From Zygnema cylindricum (Eukaryota > Streptophyta > Zygnematophyceae > Zygnematales > Zygnemataceae): 64,000 bases of DNA. The stretch lies in assembly GCA_037447655.1 (NCBI GenBank), contig JBBHKE010002255.1:63203-127202 (forward strand), given 5' to 3'. Under the pieces are notes generated by a model that was not told the DNA's origin, did not search any database, and worked only from the letters and a program-made list of their open reading frames with translations. Positions 1 through 12,525 of the stretch are shown here, piece after piece. Both the position numbers and the translations under genes were made by a program. Within the stretch, counting starts at the first letter, position 1. Every line of letters starts with the position of its first letter.

Positions 1-30
1 CTCCCTCCCTCTCTCCCTCCCTCCCTCCCT

Positions 31-282
31 CTACCCCTCCTCCCCCCCATACCGCCTCCTCATCTCCCTATACTTGTGCAGTCTGCAGAGCGCCTCCAGC
101 TCTCTCGCCACGTGTTCCCCTCTCTCTATCAGCGTGCCACGTGGCACCTCCTTATTGCCCGCCGCATGGAACGCGGATTTGACTCGCCGCCGTACCTCCT
201 CCAGACCGCCCTCCCCCGGATACTGCCGACCAATCAGGAGAAGCCGCCGGTACAGCTGGCGGACGTCGGAGGGGACGCCCAT
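31..282 (-). CDS. LYR-motif protein, ETFRF1/LYRM5-like
   Basis: An 83-residue complete single-exon reading frame with an ATG start (CAT at 280-282). It carries the LYR signature near its N-terminus (VRQLYRRLLLIGRQYP), a basic amphipathic middle and a C-terminal block ERGEHVARELEALCRLHKYR. The whole length aligns from memory with the LYRM5/ETFRF1 family, including the ELEAL-x3-KYR-x-M-x2-RY ending. Known family role: small mitochondrial matrix proteins of the LYR superfamily; the animal member binds electron-transfer flavoprotein and removes its FAD. A mitochondrial role here is inferred. LYR proteins of this type often lack a cleavable presequence, and none is seen. On the minus strand the start follows a C/T-rich leader, and the C-terminus is GC-rich. 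A 5'UTR intron ending at CCTCCCTCAG just before the ATG cannot be excluded. Family identification is confident; the exact function is not proven. Confidence 0.82.
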   Translation of the reverse strand: MGVPSDVRQLYRRLLLIGRQYPGEGGLEEVRRRVKSAFHAAGNKEVPRGTLIERGEHVARELEALCRLHKYREMRRRYGGEEG

Positions 283-480
283 TGGATTCTGAGGGAGGGA
301 TGAGAGGAAGGGAGAGTGACACGTGGCAGAAAATTAGATTGAGGGAGAGGAGAGAGGAAGGGAGGAAGAGAGGGGGGAGGGAGAGAGGAAGGGAGGAAGA
401 GAGGGGGGAGGGAGAGAGGAGAGAGGAGAGAAGAGAGGAGAGAGAGGAAGGGAGGGAGGGAGGGAGGGAGGGGGAAAGGT
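283..480 (-). promoter_or_regulatory. CT-rich leader/promoter of the LYR gene
   Basis: On the minus strand this stretch is an almost pure pyrimidine run (GA-rich on plus, about 335-475) with a CCACGTGTCA ACGT-core motif at about 318-327. Pyrimidine patches next to transcription starts are common in plant core promoters. Assignment as promoter or leader rests on its position upstream of the LYR gene; it is also simply a microsatellite-like purine tract. Confidence 0.4.
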
Positions 481-755
481 CGATACTTAGACGATTCCCA
501 CGAAGGTTCCATTTGGCTTCTTCCGCGGTCGTAAAATGAGTTCGTGAAGCCGTACAGTATGACGTCATCTAGCCACGCCCGGAAAATAACAGCCTCGAAA
601 TTCGAACGCCGAAGGATACGGCAGCGATGGAGGACAACGTGCTGCCAAGGGACTTCAAAAAAACGAGGAAAAGTCGTTGAAAAGAGTTGCGTGACACTTC
701 AAGCTGACGTCATCTTTTCGGGCAGTGGGTACACACTGACCTGATTAGTAGAAAG

Positions 756-1282
756 CATAGTTGTTCATAGCGATTAGTGCGAACGTTTCAATCGCAGCGA
801 ACTATACGTAACGAACGCATTGAACCTTTTGAACAAATCGTAAAAAATCGTTAATGAATTTCATCCGTACAATTTCGTACAATTAAAAAAAATACATATA
901 GCGCAGTTTGTAAGTCTTCCCGTTAAATGTGCGCTAGAAAATCAGTATTATACAATTTTCAAACTTACCGCGCGAAAATACTGTGACGTTTCAACGTCTC
1001 TTTTCGAAAATGTCCGTACATTTTTGATGCAGAGGCGTACAAGTTCCGTGATATTGCTGTTCAGTTCACTGAACAGAAAGTACCAATAACTACGACGTAT
1101 CTTTTCCTCGTATTCCGTATATTGCCGTAAAATATCCGTACATATTACGGAAATATTGTACTTTTCCCGTAAATTGTCAATTTCAGTTTACAGTAGACGT
1201 TTTTTTGCGATTTTCAAAATCGTCACGAACTATACGTTTCAATCGTAAAATTTGAAAAAATCGCACGATTTGAACAACACTG
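756..1282. mobile_element. Non-autonomous hAT-like element (527 bp)
   Basis: Ends are inverted (left CATAGTTGTTCATAGCGATT; right, read on the other strand, CAGTGTTGTTCAAATCGTGC) and flanked by a perfect 8-bp duplication GTAGAAAG at 748-755 and 1283-1290. An 8-bp target duplication with CAGTGTTG-type termini is diagnostic of hAT elements. No transposase reading frame is present, so it is a MITE-like deletion derivative. The interior is AT-rich and contains several TTTCAATCG/CGATT motifs near both ends, likely remnants of subterminal transposase-binding sites. Confidence 0.8.
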
Positions 1283-1290
1283 GTAGAAAG

Positions 1291-4200
1291 GCAACACTTT
1301 GACTCAATGACCAATATTGGAGTCAGACCCATGCATGAAAGTGAATAAAAAAGCATCACATTATGAAACATTTTCATTGCAATCGACTTAGGCAAATCTG
1401 TCTCTTTTTCTCATGGTTTGCCCCCAGTCATACACTAGTTGGTAGTGTGTTTGGCTTATTTGATTCAACACATTGCCATTCTTAGGAAGTTTTATCGACT
1501 TCTTGCAACACAAATACACAAAGTGAGCCACAAAAGTTAGTGTGTGGATGTCTCTTATGGATGGATAGAAATTGACTCATTGACATCGAGTAGGTCCAAG
1601 GGAGCAATGGGAACTGGTTTTGAAGGCCTTGGAGAGTTCTCGTATGGGATGAGGTCCTGGTTCATAAACAGGTTGGTCTCTTATGGCTATGGGCTCTTTT
1701 TGCCAAATGATAATGTTGCGTCGTGTTTTTAACATTGCCTTGCTTTTTTCTGTTAAGGACATGTTGCCACTGTTAACAGAGTTTGATGCGACGTGCACAT
1801 CGCTAAGTAAATGAAACTCGTTGTTATATATCAAATTGAACCCTGTGTGGGATGCCCATGTGCAGGCACTATGTGGACACCCATGAATATTGTTTTGTTT
1901 TAAGCAATGCTAAGGAATTTGAAGATTCATCTCTCTTCTTAGTACAAGGTGACTTGTTTTTCACGACCGCCGTTGTTCATTCATTGATGTCGTTGTTTAT
2001 CTCTATGTAAGCATTGACTGTGGCTTTTCTTACATTACGTGGTGAACGACCGTTTTTGTCGTGTGGTCTATATTTGTGAAACTGGCATTTGCAACGTGAA
2101 ACTGGATGAAGACTTCAATTCTCATCACTCGAGAACAAACAATGCAGTTTGGTCGTGACACCATTGGTTGTTGTGAAACATGTTTTATTTGCAATACAAC
2201 ATTTGCAATGTTCTTGTCACTGGGTAATGTTCCTGGACTCAGACGGTGTTACACCATGGAAAATCATGCTCTTTCGATTAAAGAGCCAATACGACCGAGG
2301 AGGTGAGAGGTGAAAGCGAAAGCCTCTGTGCCACGTAAAAAGCAGCGTCTTTTGCCATGCAATAACTGATGTGGAGTTTGAAGGTTATGCTTTGAAGGAT
2401 GATTGTGAAGGTCACCAAGAATGAGTCTTTGGTTAGAGTTTATGCTAAGATGTACATCCAAACTTTGCCAGCCATGTTTATGCAATTGGATACTGTATTT
2501 TCTTCAGACCGGATTGGTGATAATCCTGGAATGGCATAATGGTAGAAGTTGCCTCCATGTCAGATGTTCTACCATGATGTTTGTGACTATTGCAATGTAA
2601 TGCATGCATCATAATTGCGCAGATATGGTATTCGTCGAGGTACTATTTCTTTTTTCCTTCGGAAAAATCTGACTTCCCATTACTCCTTTCTTTGCATTTT
2701 CTTATAGCAATAGCGGCAGAATCTTTCCTTTTTTTGGCTTTTTCTCATGACTTGCAAATTTTGTGTCATTCAGAAATAGATCTCTCCACTTGTTGAATAT
2801 GGAGTGAATATGACAAGACAGGCATGGTTTCCAGAGGGGCCCCTCAACATACTGGATTCGCCTGACTCAGAAACTCGTCTTATTAATCTTTTTCCACTGA
2901 ACGGAGACAACATCAACGGCTTTTATGGAGGACACGTGCCTCAAAATTGAAATTATTTGTTTCCACAGCCTCCAGAGAAGTGCATTGTTTTTATCAATGC
3001 AGGAGTAATTATTTTGTGAAACTCATCTCTTACTCATCAGGTTTGGCTAAGCGTACAACCATTTTGTTACTGCACCCTTGCATGCACTTTCATTTTTTTA
3101 TCATTGAAGGAATGTGTACCTCCTTTAACTTGTTATAGTTCAATAGAGCAGATTGAAAGACAGAAGTGCTCGTAAGTAGTGTTAAGGAGCTGCTGTTTGG
3201 TACATCAAGTCAAGGCATAGTTCTTTCGTCAACCTTTTACATCTGCTTCTATTGTATATTCACGTTCAATGTTTTTCCCCATTTTTTTGCGTCAAAAATT
3301 GTGGCCAACACAAGTTACCTGGAGTATGTGTATCTACTTGCTTTACGTCTAGGGTTTAATTCCGACCTAGTAGTGGTTCTGAGTTCTTATTCGATGATTT
3401 GTAATCCGATCTGTCGTCCATTGAACAGTTTTTGGACAAATGGTATCATGACTCTTCCACCTTTTATTTCATGTTAAATCCACAGGAGCTTTATCGGCTG
3501 AACTTTAACTTTATATGCAACAAGTAACTTGATCACCTGGTTCTTGTGCCGTTTATGGAACTAACAGGCTCTTATGGAAGCAAATTTGTCGTTTTTGTAC
3601 TCGGTTCAAGGGAAATGCAAAGAATATGGGAGGTCTCATGATTCAGAGAGCAGTGCTTGGCCTCCTCTTGTATTTTAAGGCACAAAAGACCACGAGGCCT
3701 GGATTGCATAACTTTTTGCAACTAGGGATGCTTGGGAATGGAAAATCGAAGATGTCATCAAGGGAGAGGCTCTAACAAAGTTTCTATTGACGTTTCCTCA
3801 CATTCTTTAACATCATAAGGAATGTTTAGTTTATGTTTTCTGAAGCTACAGTAGTGATTGGTTCTATCAGTGACATAAACAGTGGTTGTTAAAAGGGGAT
3901 ACCCAGAGTTTTAGTGTTGGACTGGGTCTGTTGCAAAATGCTGAGATGCACTGTTGAAAAGTTCAACACTCCAGGTAAAATCTTTTCCTTTGAGCATTAA
4001 ATTGTCCTCATGATGTCGGCAAAATTAGTGAGGATATGTATGCTATGTACTCACAATGAGTGTGTATAGAGTAAGTTCCAGAAACAAGGTAAGGAGCACA
4101 TGTAACAAAGGGTTCGTTAAGTCAGCAGGGTTTCTACTGTAGTTCCAGAACTTAGTGAGACCCTGTAGAAAACCTTCCATGTACAGACATTTTTTGATAG

Positions 4201-7200
4201 GACGATGAGCCATGAAAGAGAAGAAGCAAGAAGTGTAATGTGCTTGTTGTGGATGATGATGTTTGTAAGTTTAAATTGTTACTTTCTGGAAAGTACAAAG
4301 AAATATACGATTTCGATTTTTGTTCACGCATGTAAAAGTACATGGGTATTTTGAAGTCTTGGACTTAGTATGTACTTTATTTATGACCAGTTTATGAATA
4401 CTGTAAATGTACTTTATGTGTATGCATGCTTTAATTCTTTACCGTGATTGTCCGTCCAAGCAAAACTTTTGGAGGCTTGGACAGGCGTACTGTTTGTTTC
4501 CATTTTTATTTTGTTTTTTCCCTTCTGATGGAAAGGCGGAGGAGGAGAGATGTGCCACGGACAGCTTCAATTGACAGGGAAGGGGAGAGCGAGGAGGAGA
4601 AAGAGGGGGAGGTAGATGGAGAGAGATAGGAGTTAGGGATGGGGGGAGAGAGGACGGGAGGGTGATTCCCTGAAACTTTTAGCATCTGGGGATACTGCAA
4701 GAGGAGAAATCATGGCTTCTTATTGGCTGGTGAGGACAGAACCGTTCATTCTCTTTCTCCCTATCTCTCTCTCCCCTCTCCCTCTCCTGAGAATAATTGA
4801 TAGACAGGATTAAAGGATTACGATCTGGTGGAAGATCTCTGGTGGAAGATTGAATGGGGAGGGGAAAGAGGAGGAGGAGGAGGAGGAGAGAACACCTGGC
4901 AGGTTTTGGAAACAGTTTGTCCTTCGAAATGAAGGGAATGATGGCGTCTTCATATGAAGATTCTGGAGAAGTTTCATCAAAAGGGAAAGAGAGGATGGGT
5001 GAAGGACAAAAAAGAGAGAGGAGGTGGGGAAATACAAGTTGGAGGAGAAAGAGAAAAGGTTTTGAGGTGGTTAAAACAGATGTGTGAATAACCTTCTATA
5101 TTCTTCTTGGAGGAGCTCAATTTTCCAGAGATGAGACGGATTTAATTGGGAGATGAGGTATTTCCCGATCAATGTTTTACAAATGGCGACATTTCGGGCA
5201 GGTCATGAAAATTCTTTGACTGACTTAGTGTTGATAAAAAAAGTAGGCGGTTTTACTCTAATTGTATCCGCTTTAAAAAACAAGAATACAAATTTCGTGG
5301 ATACTTTAGTAGGGAGGAGTTTCTTTATTAGGTTTAAGAAGTTGTGCAGGAAAAAAAAAATTGAGGTTTTGAGCCTTGCAACAGGAAGTTTCAGTTGAAC
5401 AATGGGAAGAAACTAGGCAGAACAGAAGGACACCAGGAAATTAAAAACAAGGAAGTATGAAAAAGAAACAGTGGAATAGCTGGAATATCTTTCTCTTATG
5501 TTTGTAGTTTTGTAGTTTTGTTAGAATTGTGATGTTTTGAGTGGAAAGATTACAGGAAGAGGATCGTCCTCGTATAGAACTTCTTACAGGGTCGACAAAG
5601 AAAACGAACAGTGTTTGTTTGGTGCTTTCAACAATCGTTGTTCCTTTCAATTGTCCAGTACAAATTATTACTATCTGCACATTCATATTGGTTCAATTCC
5701 TCTGTAAAGCTGCGTGAAAACCCAAAGTTTGTTTGTTGTGCAAATCAGATATTCATATATTCATATCAAATATTCCACAGTTTGATTTCTAGATAGTGTT
5801 GCCGAAGTTGTCTAGTATTCTAATTAATGTTGAGGTCCTTTCTGTTTTGTGTTATTTTGGACAACCGTACACTCAAAGAATTTGTTTTGGACTCACTTTT
5901 CAGGATCGTCGCTTCTTCGTGGGACAAAGCTTGGACTCCCTCGTCTCTTATACACAGTGGAGGCAAAGCAATGCGAATCACTGCCAAAAATATGTCTTGC
6001 AGTCTTGTCTTAATCTTTTTTTTTTTTTTGTCCATTCTTTATGTCTGTGATTAGGGCCGACTGTGCCCTTCTGAAACGTTGGAGCCCAGCTCTGTAAATG
6101 GCATAGAGGAAAACTCCTTTTCAGCTTTACCCATTTGGACTGAAACGAATATTCTGATGATGTCATCGACACCTATTCCATGCACACTGGCCATGACTCA
6201 ATATGGGGATAAAGTCAAAAAGTCAAATAAATGAACTGCCTCTAGGCAGACGTCCTATCATTACAAAATTGTTTCTTGATGTACCGAAGGAGTGGGCAAA
6301 AAGGGTACAGGGTGAGGGCTAGGTGTTTTGCTGTGTCTTTTTGCCCTGAAATGCTGCCCCATTGGCTCTTGGATTCCCAAATTCGCTGATCCACTTTTAG
6401 ATCAGCTTGTTGAAGGTTGATGGATGCATCCAGTTTCAAATTCCTGGTAATTCCCTGGAGTTTCAAAATCAATATTCACTAATTTCTCATTAGGGCTCCG
6501 GTGGTTTTCTCCATTGCCTTCATCCCTTACTGCTGGTCAGCCCTTTGGAGCTTCAGCGTTTTAGATCTTTATAACTTAATCAACGGTCGTAAAGGTGCAT
6601 GGATGACTTGCCTTTACCACGCCTGACTTTTGAACAGAGCTTTGACCTTTTAAAGAGGTTCTGTTGCACTTACTTTTGACTTCTTTTTGGTGTATACAGC
6701 TCCTACGATCGGTGGTTGAGGCAGGCGTCTAAGCCTTTGTTATTTTCCCTTCGATTGATTTTTCCCTCAACTTTCCAGATTATCGATCTTTAGAAAGCAA
6801 ATATAAACTTTTGCGGGAGGGCCATTTGGAACTGCTGAGTTGTGGCCTTGCTCACGGCCATTCGACGGCTGAACAGAGAAATGAAAGATGACGATCTTTC
6901 TGTCTGTTGAAGGTTCAGGTGGGTAGAGGAACTTATCCTAAATTTGAAGTGGGGGATTAAAGAGGAGATGATCAAAATGCATTCATTTCATTATTGCGTC
7001 GCATTTTTGCTTTTAATTACTGTCATTTTTAATGTGTGCAAGATAGCTTGGTAGAATGTTTATGCATTCATGTGAATTGCATGTCATCCTTCTTGTCAAC
7101 CGGAGGCTAAAAAACCCTAAAAGCTTAAACAAATGATAACTATATTTTCTTAGGTTCAGCCTAGGTTCGTTACGAGGGCCAGTAGTTAAGAAAACCTTGT

Positions 7201-9504
7201 GTCACTGTGTCCACACCGTAACGTAAAAGTCCCACACGCCGTAATCGGGTATCTCAATAGGGTCATAGGGTTTGTTTTGTGTTTTTTTATAATAAAACAA
7301 AAACAAGACAGAAATAAAATAACCCTAAACATACGGTCGCGCAGAGAAAACGAGGTGTGACCCCAATCAGCGTGCTCGCGCCTGCGAAAAAACGCAAGGT
7401 TCAATTGGGTATGAACACTGTTCTCGTGTGACTACAGCCTCCAATGCTGTGCGTTCCGTTCGAGTGGATGATATGTGATTAAGGTAGATAAGTAAGCTGT
7501 GTGGGGCTAGTGAACAAGTCATAATTATTGTAGGGAATTAATGTGAAGTGTTTTGAGGTATCTTGGGGTAAAGGTACCTTGAGGCATCAAGGTATCTTTG
7601 TTACAACAGGTGATGAAATGGGCAAAAAATCTCAACTAACCGAGATGCCATCATCTCTATGAAACTCTAAAAAAATCTTGACGTCCCAAACACAACGATG
7701 AATAGAAAAAAGGCAGTGTCACAATTTTGCGTCCATTTATCTCATAGTCATTGCCAAATACTTTTCTCCATCAGCAAACTGAGCTAAGCTTATGGAACAA
7801 AAGCTGGTAGTACAAGAAGATTTACAACAACATGATTTATGATGGAAATTAGTACAAGTACAGACATTGATTAAAGGCGTATGCGTCACATGGGCGCCCT
7901 CAGATCCATGGTGTTGGATCTTACATTCTCCATCATCTTTTGGGACACTCTTGTGCAGTAGAGTTCCAACAGCCTGGGTAGTATGTTCTTCAAAATAGTG
8001 TTTCCTCGTGTATAAATTGACTTGGGAAGTTAATTGAAATTTTGCACACAGGTGCATAGTCTAGCTCCACTACTGTTTTGCTTATGGGGTTTAAAGCACA
8101 AAAATTGTCAATTAGAACCAATTAATATCGCACAAGTAGGAACGTAATGGCAAATTGTCGTGATTTTCATGGAAAAGTTGTCATATACTTCCCATGAATC
8201 AAAATTCTATACCACCTTCTCTTATTCATCTTCCCTACTGCTTCACGGGAAAAACTCTGGTCACTCTAAGATCAACTCAAAGTTTGTCATCGTATGATTG
8301 GTAGTTGAGGCGCAAATGTTCTCCCTTTCTTATACGAGAGGTTTTTTCAAAAGTTGAAAAAATACCTTAGTTTGGATGCCAGTGTCTTACACAAGAGCAA
8401 GGCTTCTTGTTGGCCCAACCAACTGGTCTACATTTTTTAACTATGATGATTGTTTCGTAGTATTAAAATAATGTTATTTCTTCGCCGTATTAAATTAATT
8501 ATTCAGCATATAATCATACAAAACATCTCTGCTCTTTAGCCTTCTCCTCTGCCTTTCGTTAATCAATGAAGCTGCAAGTTTACATCACACTTACTAGGTT
8601 CACCATTTTACTTAAAAGAAAAGGAGAGGAAATGTCACCCTCTTGCCTATCATCCATATGGTGACTAATTGCGTCATTCTTGGTGTATTTTTTTATTGAC
8701 TCGGTTGTTTGCTGCATCCTTCCAAAACAATTATACATGCATTAGATGAAGTTTTAATGTCTGGTCTCCTTTAATGATTGTTTAAAATCCATTGCCTTTA
8801 CTTATTTTTCCTTTACCCAGGACAAGATCAACTTTAAGGAAGTCAGGGTTATCCTCGTACTCTTCCAATTGCTTTACACCCTTTTTCTTGTGCTTCATTG
8901 GACGATGGTTTGTTGTCACTCTTGCCTGGATTTCCCATTCATTTTTTGGCGTTTTAAGGCTTTTTAGTTGCATTTCACCTCCAATTTTTCCTGTGTCTTG
9001 GTAGACCATGACGCCGTGAAATTCTCTATTTAACGGACGCATTGCCCTTTATTTCTATACAGGAATCTATAATGAGAGCAGTGGCGTGATGATAGACATA
9101 GAGATGCAATAGAACCCATTCAAGAACGCACTGCAGGCTTAGATCCCAAGAATTGAAAACATTTTACATGAAATTCTAACAAACATTTACTCTGTCCACA
9201 AATCCTCCTACTTATGAACCGGACTATCACAAAAACAACCGTACATTAACTTTTAGGAAGATGTCACATGGGATGTCACATGGCTCAAGACGGATTCAGT
9301 CCCACGGAACTAGGTATGCTTTTGTGGAGTATCACCCACGAAACAAACGTACTGTAGTATCTCCTTAGCTGATGGACAGTTGTACTATTTCTAGAATAAT
9401 ATCCAGTCTCTTCCATTTCATGAAACAATTCCCTCGTGTTTTTTTCATTGCCTTTCTTGCTTGAAGCTCCATTAATGGTTACTATGGAGGAACTGGAGAG
9501 TACT
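1291..9504. other. Intergenic stretch, no gene recognised
   Basis: AT-rich DNA with many short open frames on both strands, none with a family motif I recognise and none with convincing exon-intron structure. Small G/A-rich patches lie at about 4,540-4,640 and 4,850-5,060. I cannot exclude a non-coding RNA or a gene with very small exons. Confidence 0.4.
8782..9042 (-). CDS. Hypothetical 86-residue frame
   Basis: An unbroken minus-strand frame of 86 codons in otherwise stop-rich DNA. The translation is hydrophilic and balanced, with a Lys-rich middle (RPMKHKKKGVKQLEEYED), and reads more like a protein exon than most frames nearby. I recognise no family, signal peptide or membrane segment. 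It could be an exon, a transposon remnant or chance. Confidence 0.2.
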   Translation of the reverse strand: MRPLNREFHGVMVYQDTGKIGGEMQLKSLKTPKNEWEIQARVTTNHRPMKHKKKGVKQLEEYEDNPDFLKVDLVLGKGKISKGNGF

Positions 9505-9740
9505 GCACTCCTTCATCGCTACTAGTGTAAAGGAATTATTAGTGGAAATGCCTGATTAATTATAATACTAATTATGCTAAATTGCTAATACTAATTTAAT
9601 TTAGTGTAGAGAGACGTGGCTGCTTGTAGTCCACTCTCTTAAATAATAGTGTCCACACTATCTTATGATTTTTGGTTAAAAAAAATCTGCGTTCGAAATA
9701 AGAGTTCTTAACACTGACAGCGATTGGCAGTGTAGTATGT
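9505..9740. repeat. Dispersed repeat family 2, copy 1
   Basis: Shares a series of blocks (CTA-x2-TAGTGTAAAGGAATTA at the left, then TAGTGTAGAGAGACGTGG, TTATGATTTTTGGTTAAAAA and GACAGCGATTGGC) with regions at about 45,617-46,160 and 52,685-53,050, and in inverted orientation with about 46,780-46,930. Repeats with these spaced blocks look like a short non-autonomous transposon. The edges and any target duplication were not resolved. Confidence 0.45.
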
Positions 9741-10945
9741 GAACTTTGATTTTCTGTGTTTGAAAAATTATACCATTTCTTATTTTTTTTTTTTTTTTTT
9801 TTTTTGTTAATCCGGACTCGAAATTCTCTGCTGTCTAATGATTTTTCATATGGCATGTGGAGAAACAGTCAGTGGTAATTTGTGAGCCTCGGTAAATATT
9901 TAGTGTGTATCGTAGTTTTTTGTCTTGTCACAGTATTGCTCAAATTCGTTCCAGTAGAGAATGTGCCTCTGTAATTATCTATCTAGAGGAAAAAGCTGTT
10001 GACTTTTTCCAGGTTTTGATCTCTATGACTATTGTACAAGTGCGTATTCATATACCTGAGGCGTAAATTAATTTAGTTTATTTTAGTCCAAAACATGAGG
10101 TAGTGTGGAATACTCTTTTAACATGAGAAGAAGTACTAAATTTTTGGACACTTGCAGTTTTTAACATTATTCATAGTTCATGAAACGACAAACTGGACTA
10201 GTAGGTGAAAGTAGTATACTGGGAGTGGTTTGCTATGAGCTTTTTAAAAGAGCATTAATTGTACTTCATTAGTTTAAGTAGACTTAGAAAATGTGTCGTT
10301 ACCTATAAGGATGTATTCAAAGGAGGTTGTGAAACGGGAAAGGAAAATTGGTCAAAGTGTGTACACTTCAAATTGTAGGTGGTTTATTCAGAAATGAAAA
10401 GTAGGTCCATACAAACTATGCCAATAATAATGCTTTTGCTTGTCTTGTAGTGATTTGTATTGGGTTTCCTCCTATCGCAATGTATGATTAACAATAACCT
10501 ATGTTGATTACGGAACGGCAAAGGCTGATGCATGGAGTGGTGACAATTAACTGTTTATAGACGAAATACTTATCGTATATCAATAATTTGTACCACTTTG
10601 AATGGTAATCATACACTGCTCAAGTTGAGTAAACACCTTTAACATCTACTTGTTTTCGCTACAAGTTTTAGTGAGCACTATTTAGTCCTTAATTTTTTGG
10701 GTTTTTGCCCATAGTTTTTAATATTCTAGTTGTCTTTGAAAATCGCCTTCGTATAACCGTTCTCTCCTATGTATCCAGGTGGTTTATCCATTGGGAGTCA
10801 TGCAATAACGCCCCTTTTTTTCGTATCGTACGCTAAAAAATATTTCTTGTTGACTCCATAACAGATTTAAAATTCTCTTGGAAATCAACATTTTGTAACC
10901 TCTCATTTTGTCGAATCATACAGACCATATAGATTCTTATTGGTA
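9741..10945. other. AT-rich stretch, no gene recognised
   Basis: Contains a long T run (about 9,782-9,805) and many stops on both strands. It lies downstream, in the minus direction, of the decayed copia integrase below and may be its remaining pol region, but I see no reverse-transcriptase motif. Confidence 0.35.
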
Positions 10946-11300
10946 CTATTTCCCACAAAGATGCTTCTCCAACTCCCTGCAACGAACTTTTTTTTTCCTT
11001 TTGTGTGCATCCCTACATATAAACATTGGCCTTACATCCCCAAATCCTTTTATGTTGGAAGGACAACGCTTAGCCACTCTATAACTCATCTGAAATTTTG
11101 TAAAGGAAAAACCGATGTCAATCTCCCACATGTAATTTGCGGTTACAGCAACATCTCCCCACAAAAAGATATTGTGTAGAGGGTGTTGTGAATCATGGCA
11201 TGGACCAACTCTTGAAAAGTTTGATTATTCCTCTCTTTAATTCCATTGGATTCGGAATAATGAAGGGAGGTCACCTTTTGGGACTGAAATTTAGTCCAAC
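10946..11300 (-). pseudogene. Decayed Ty1/copia integrase fragment
   Basis: Read on the minus strand, about 11,300-11,160 contains a copia-integrase block around the catalytic Glu (SNGIKERNNQTFQELVHAM), followed in another frame by WGDVAVTANYM and a basic stretch ending in KKVRC. These match the ordered blocks of the copia integrase core, which normally reads ...QNGV-x-ER...FW-x-EA...A-x-Y. At least one frameshift separates the blocks. It lies in the same orientation as the gag-like remains at 12.5-13.9 kb, so both probably belong to one old element. Confidence 0.55.
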
Positions 11301-12469
11301 GAAGGCACGACCTGAGCCTTAACCTCCGTCACAATTCCTTCAACCACTTGTTTCCTTTCTCCAAAACAATGTCGGGATCTTATAATGCGAAAACGTGACC
11401 CTGGACCTTCTAGATCTATGGCACTCTGACGAGATCCACGACTCCGGTGGGAATAGAAAAAGCGCTGTGAAAACTTTTCATAGTCACCCTCTCATTCCCA
11501 ACCTCGTCGTTAACAAGCAATTCCAGCCTTACGGTTGTAACGCTGTTGACCATAATCACGTGTGCTCGCTTGTTAGTTTGACTTAACATCTTCTCCGTAC
11601 ACACGTGATGAATAACCCTGAGTTAACAATCCACTAGTAAATTATATTCTCATGTCCGACTAAATCTAAAAAAATGTCAAAGCGAAATTGATTGACTTTT
11701 CTTCCTATCAGTCCACTCTAAATCTAGAGTTAGGCTTACTACTTAGCTTGTTCATTTTGTACATTCAATCTACCGATTATAATGAGAAGACATTTTCTCA
11801 CCTGTGTTTCTCTTTTTGTATTCTTTTTGTCTCTTTTGTCTTCTATCTTTTGCTTTCATATTCTCATTTGCCATGATTCTACTCTCTTTCATCTTTGATG
11901 TCTTTCTCCGATTGCTCTCTCTTTCGCCCACCATGCTCTTACCTTCTACAGTTGCAACAGTTAAGTAATTATTTAAGAATGTAGAAATTGTTTAAAAATT
12001 GGATTTTTGTGGGAATTGTTTTTGTCCATTTACAATAAATTTTGTTCAGTTATATATGGGCTTTTTTATATTTGATTTATTTTAATCATTTTGGACGGGT
12101 CAATGGGGAGGTAGTCAATAACAAAAGTTTCGGGTTTTGTTTTTTCTGTTTTATTATTTATCCTTTTTTTTTTTTTTTTGTCCCAGGGTATGCTTTTATT
12201 TATTTTCGGGCAGGTCAATGGGACGGAGGTCATCGCTTGTTATTACGCTCGAAAGGAAGATGACGACAAGTTTCATCGACATGTTAAAATTTTGAAATTC
12301 GTCATTAAAATTGTTTATAATCCAATGTAATTTCCTTGGCTACCTCCACGATTACTTCCACGACCTCCGCCTATTCCACAAACACAACCACCATCATCTC
12401 TACCATCTCCTTTTTTCAAACCTCTATCACTTCGGTCAAAACATTAAGCACTCCCATTATTTGTCTCTA

Positions 12470-12525
12470 TCTGAACATTCTCTCACATAACTTCCCCATT
12501 TGTAACATTTATAGCAGGTAAACGG
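12470..12525 (-). pseudogene. Degenerate retroelement zinc knuckle
   Basis: The minus strand encodes CYKCYKWGSYVREC, a CX2CX4HX4C-type gag zinc knuckle in which the His position is Ser. A Gly/Arg/Trp-rich frame with stops follows. It sits between the gag-like block at 13.65-13.94 kb and the integrase remains at 11 kb, the order expected of gag-pol. Confidence 0.5.

Noticed and set aside
7558-7605. GGTATCTT/AAGGTATC palindromic repeats
   Set aside because: Short, imperfect and isolated; no terminal repeats, target duplication or RNA feature could be tied to them.
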